Made by a program: the position numbers and the translations under genes. A stretch of DNA of 5,247 bases, from NCBI GenBank assembly GCA_947447315.1, contig CANFJD010000200.1:1-5247 (forward strand), read 5' to 3'. Within the stretch, counting starts at the first letter, position 1. The number at the start of each line of letters is the position of its first letter. The DNA comes from Fimbriimonadaceae bacterium. Lineage in GTDB: Bacteria > Armatimonadota > Fimbriimonadia > Fimbriimonadales > Fimbriimonadaceae. Shown here one piece after another: positions 5,060 to 5,247 of this stretch. A model generated the notes under the pieces. The model did no database searches. It was not told where the DNA came from and was given only the letters and a program-made list of their open reading frames with translations.

Positions 5060-5247
5060 CTATTTCTTGGCAACCGGTTCGCGTGAACTGGCGGTCTGGT
5101 TAAGCACTTGTCGCAGGGCGAGATTGACGGCTTCATCGGTGGGAAAGGCCGCGCGAATGTCGGAGTCAAGGATGGCCGGGCGGGGACGTCCGGTTGCGGC
5201 TTCGAAGTACTTTCCGCGAATGCCTGCGGAATTTTCGAAAAGAGCAC
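5060..5247 (-). CDS. Antitoxin-like small protein, C-terminal fragment (5' end outside window)
   Basis: The - strand frame that begins in phase at 5245 is open to a TAG at 5062-5060 and encodes at least 61 residues. The translation reads NSAGIRGKYFEAATGR at fragment residues 5-20, PAILDSDIRAAFPTDEAVN at 22-40, then LALRQVLNQ and a polar tail. This matches a widespread small-protein pattern, V/I-RGKY then LLDPDVA-x-x-FP-x-x-x-x-VN-x-ALR. Such proteins are usually annotated as hypothetical or as ribbon-helix-helix/CopG-like antitoxins and are about 80-100 residues long, so only the N-terminus should be missing. If it is an antitoxin, its toxin partner would be outside the window, since the gene on its 3' side is convergent. 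Motif and frame are good evidence for a real gene; the antitoxin role is inference. Confidence 0.6.
   Translation of the reverse strand, partial: ALFENSAGIRGKYFEAATGRPRPAILDSDIRAAFPTDEAVNLALRQVLNQTASSREPVAKK

Noticed and set aside
5072..5091. Imperfect palindrome CCGGTTC-GCGT-GAACTGG after the hydrolase
   Set aside because: It has a 7-bp stem with one mismatch, lies inside the coding sequence of the - strand gene and has no T tract, so it is probably chance.
5029..5247. - strand frame starting with GTG at 5247
   Set aside because: It runs past the hydrolase stop and has shadow-like Pro/Ser/Lys composition. The neighbouring - strand frame carries the recognisable RGKY...FP...VN.ALR pattern.

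Overview
This window carries nine protein-coding genes: seven complete and one cut off at each end give seven on the + strand and two on the - strand. GC content looks moderately high by eye, roughly 55-60%. The gene families (DUF3011, DinB-like, D-apionate lactonase-like, a calycin-like secreted protein, BON, SnoaL-like) fit a free-living environmental bacterium such as an Acidobacteriota or Armatimonadota (Fimbriimonas-like) member. That placement is inference from gene content and start-site style only; no rRNA or marker gene is present. No mobile element, CRISPR array, tRNA or rRNA was seen.

Layout, left to right. (1) The last 35 codons of a DUF3011 protein run to 108 and are followed by a clear intrinsic terminator at 132-160. 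(2) A compact + strand unit covers 216-2646: a D-apionate lactonase-like enzyme, a DinB-like four-helix protein whose start overlaps the first stop by 4 bp, and a small membrane-anchored protein of unknown function starting 2 nt after the second stop. (3) A secreted SnoaL/NTF2-like protein lies at 2719-3213. (4) A convergent intergenic region (3214-3371) holds two strong inverted repeats. (5) A secreted beta-barrel-like protein is encoded on the - strand at 3372-3854. (6) Divergent from it are a small exported BON-domain protein (3958-4284) and an alpha/beta hydrolase with an intact catalytic triad (4329-5057). (7) The C-terminus of an antitoxin-like small protein enters from the right on the - strand. 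Its stop lies 2 nt from the hydrolase stop.

The enzymes do not form an obvious single pathway. The lactonase-like gene is an orphan here, with no apiose dehydrogenase, apionate kinase or RuBisCO-like gene beside it. Three of the proteins (SnoaL-like, beta-barrel, BON) carry export signals, so part of the locus serves the cell envelope or periplasm.

The most interesting genome-level signal is in the gene starts. Two genes have -10 hexamers only 6-7 nt upstream of their ATG, and a third has one at 9 nt. This implies leaderless mRNAs, while the downstream genes of the 216-2646 unit have Shine-Dalgarno-like sequences. I found no convincing evidence for a wholly new system.
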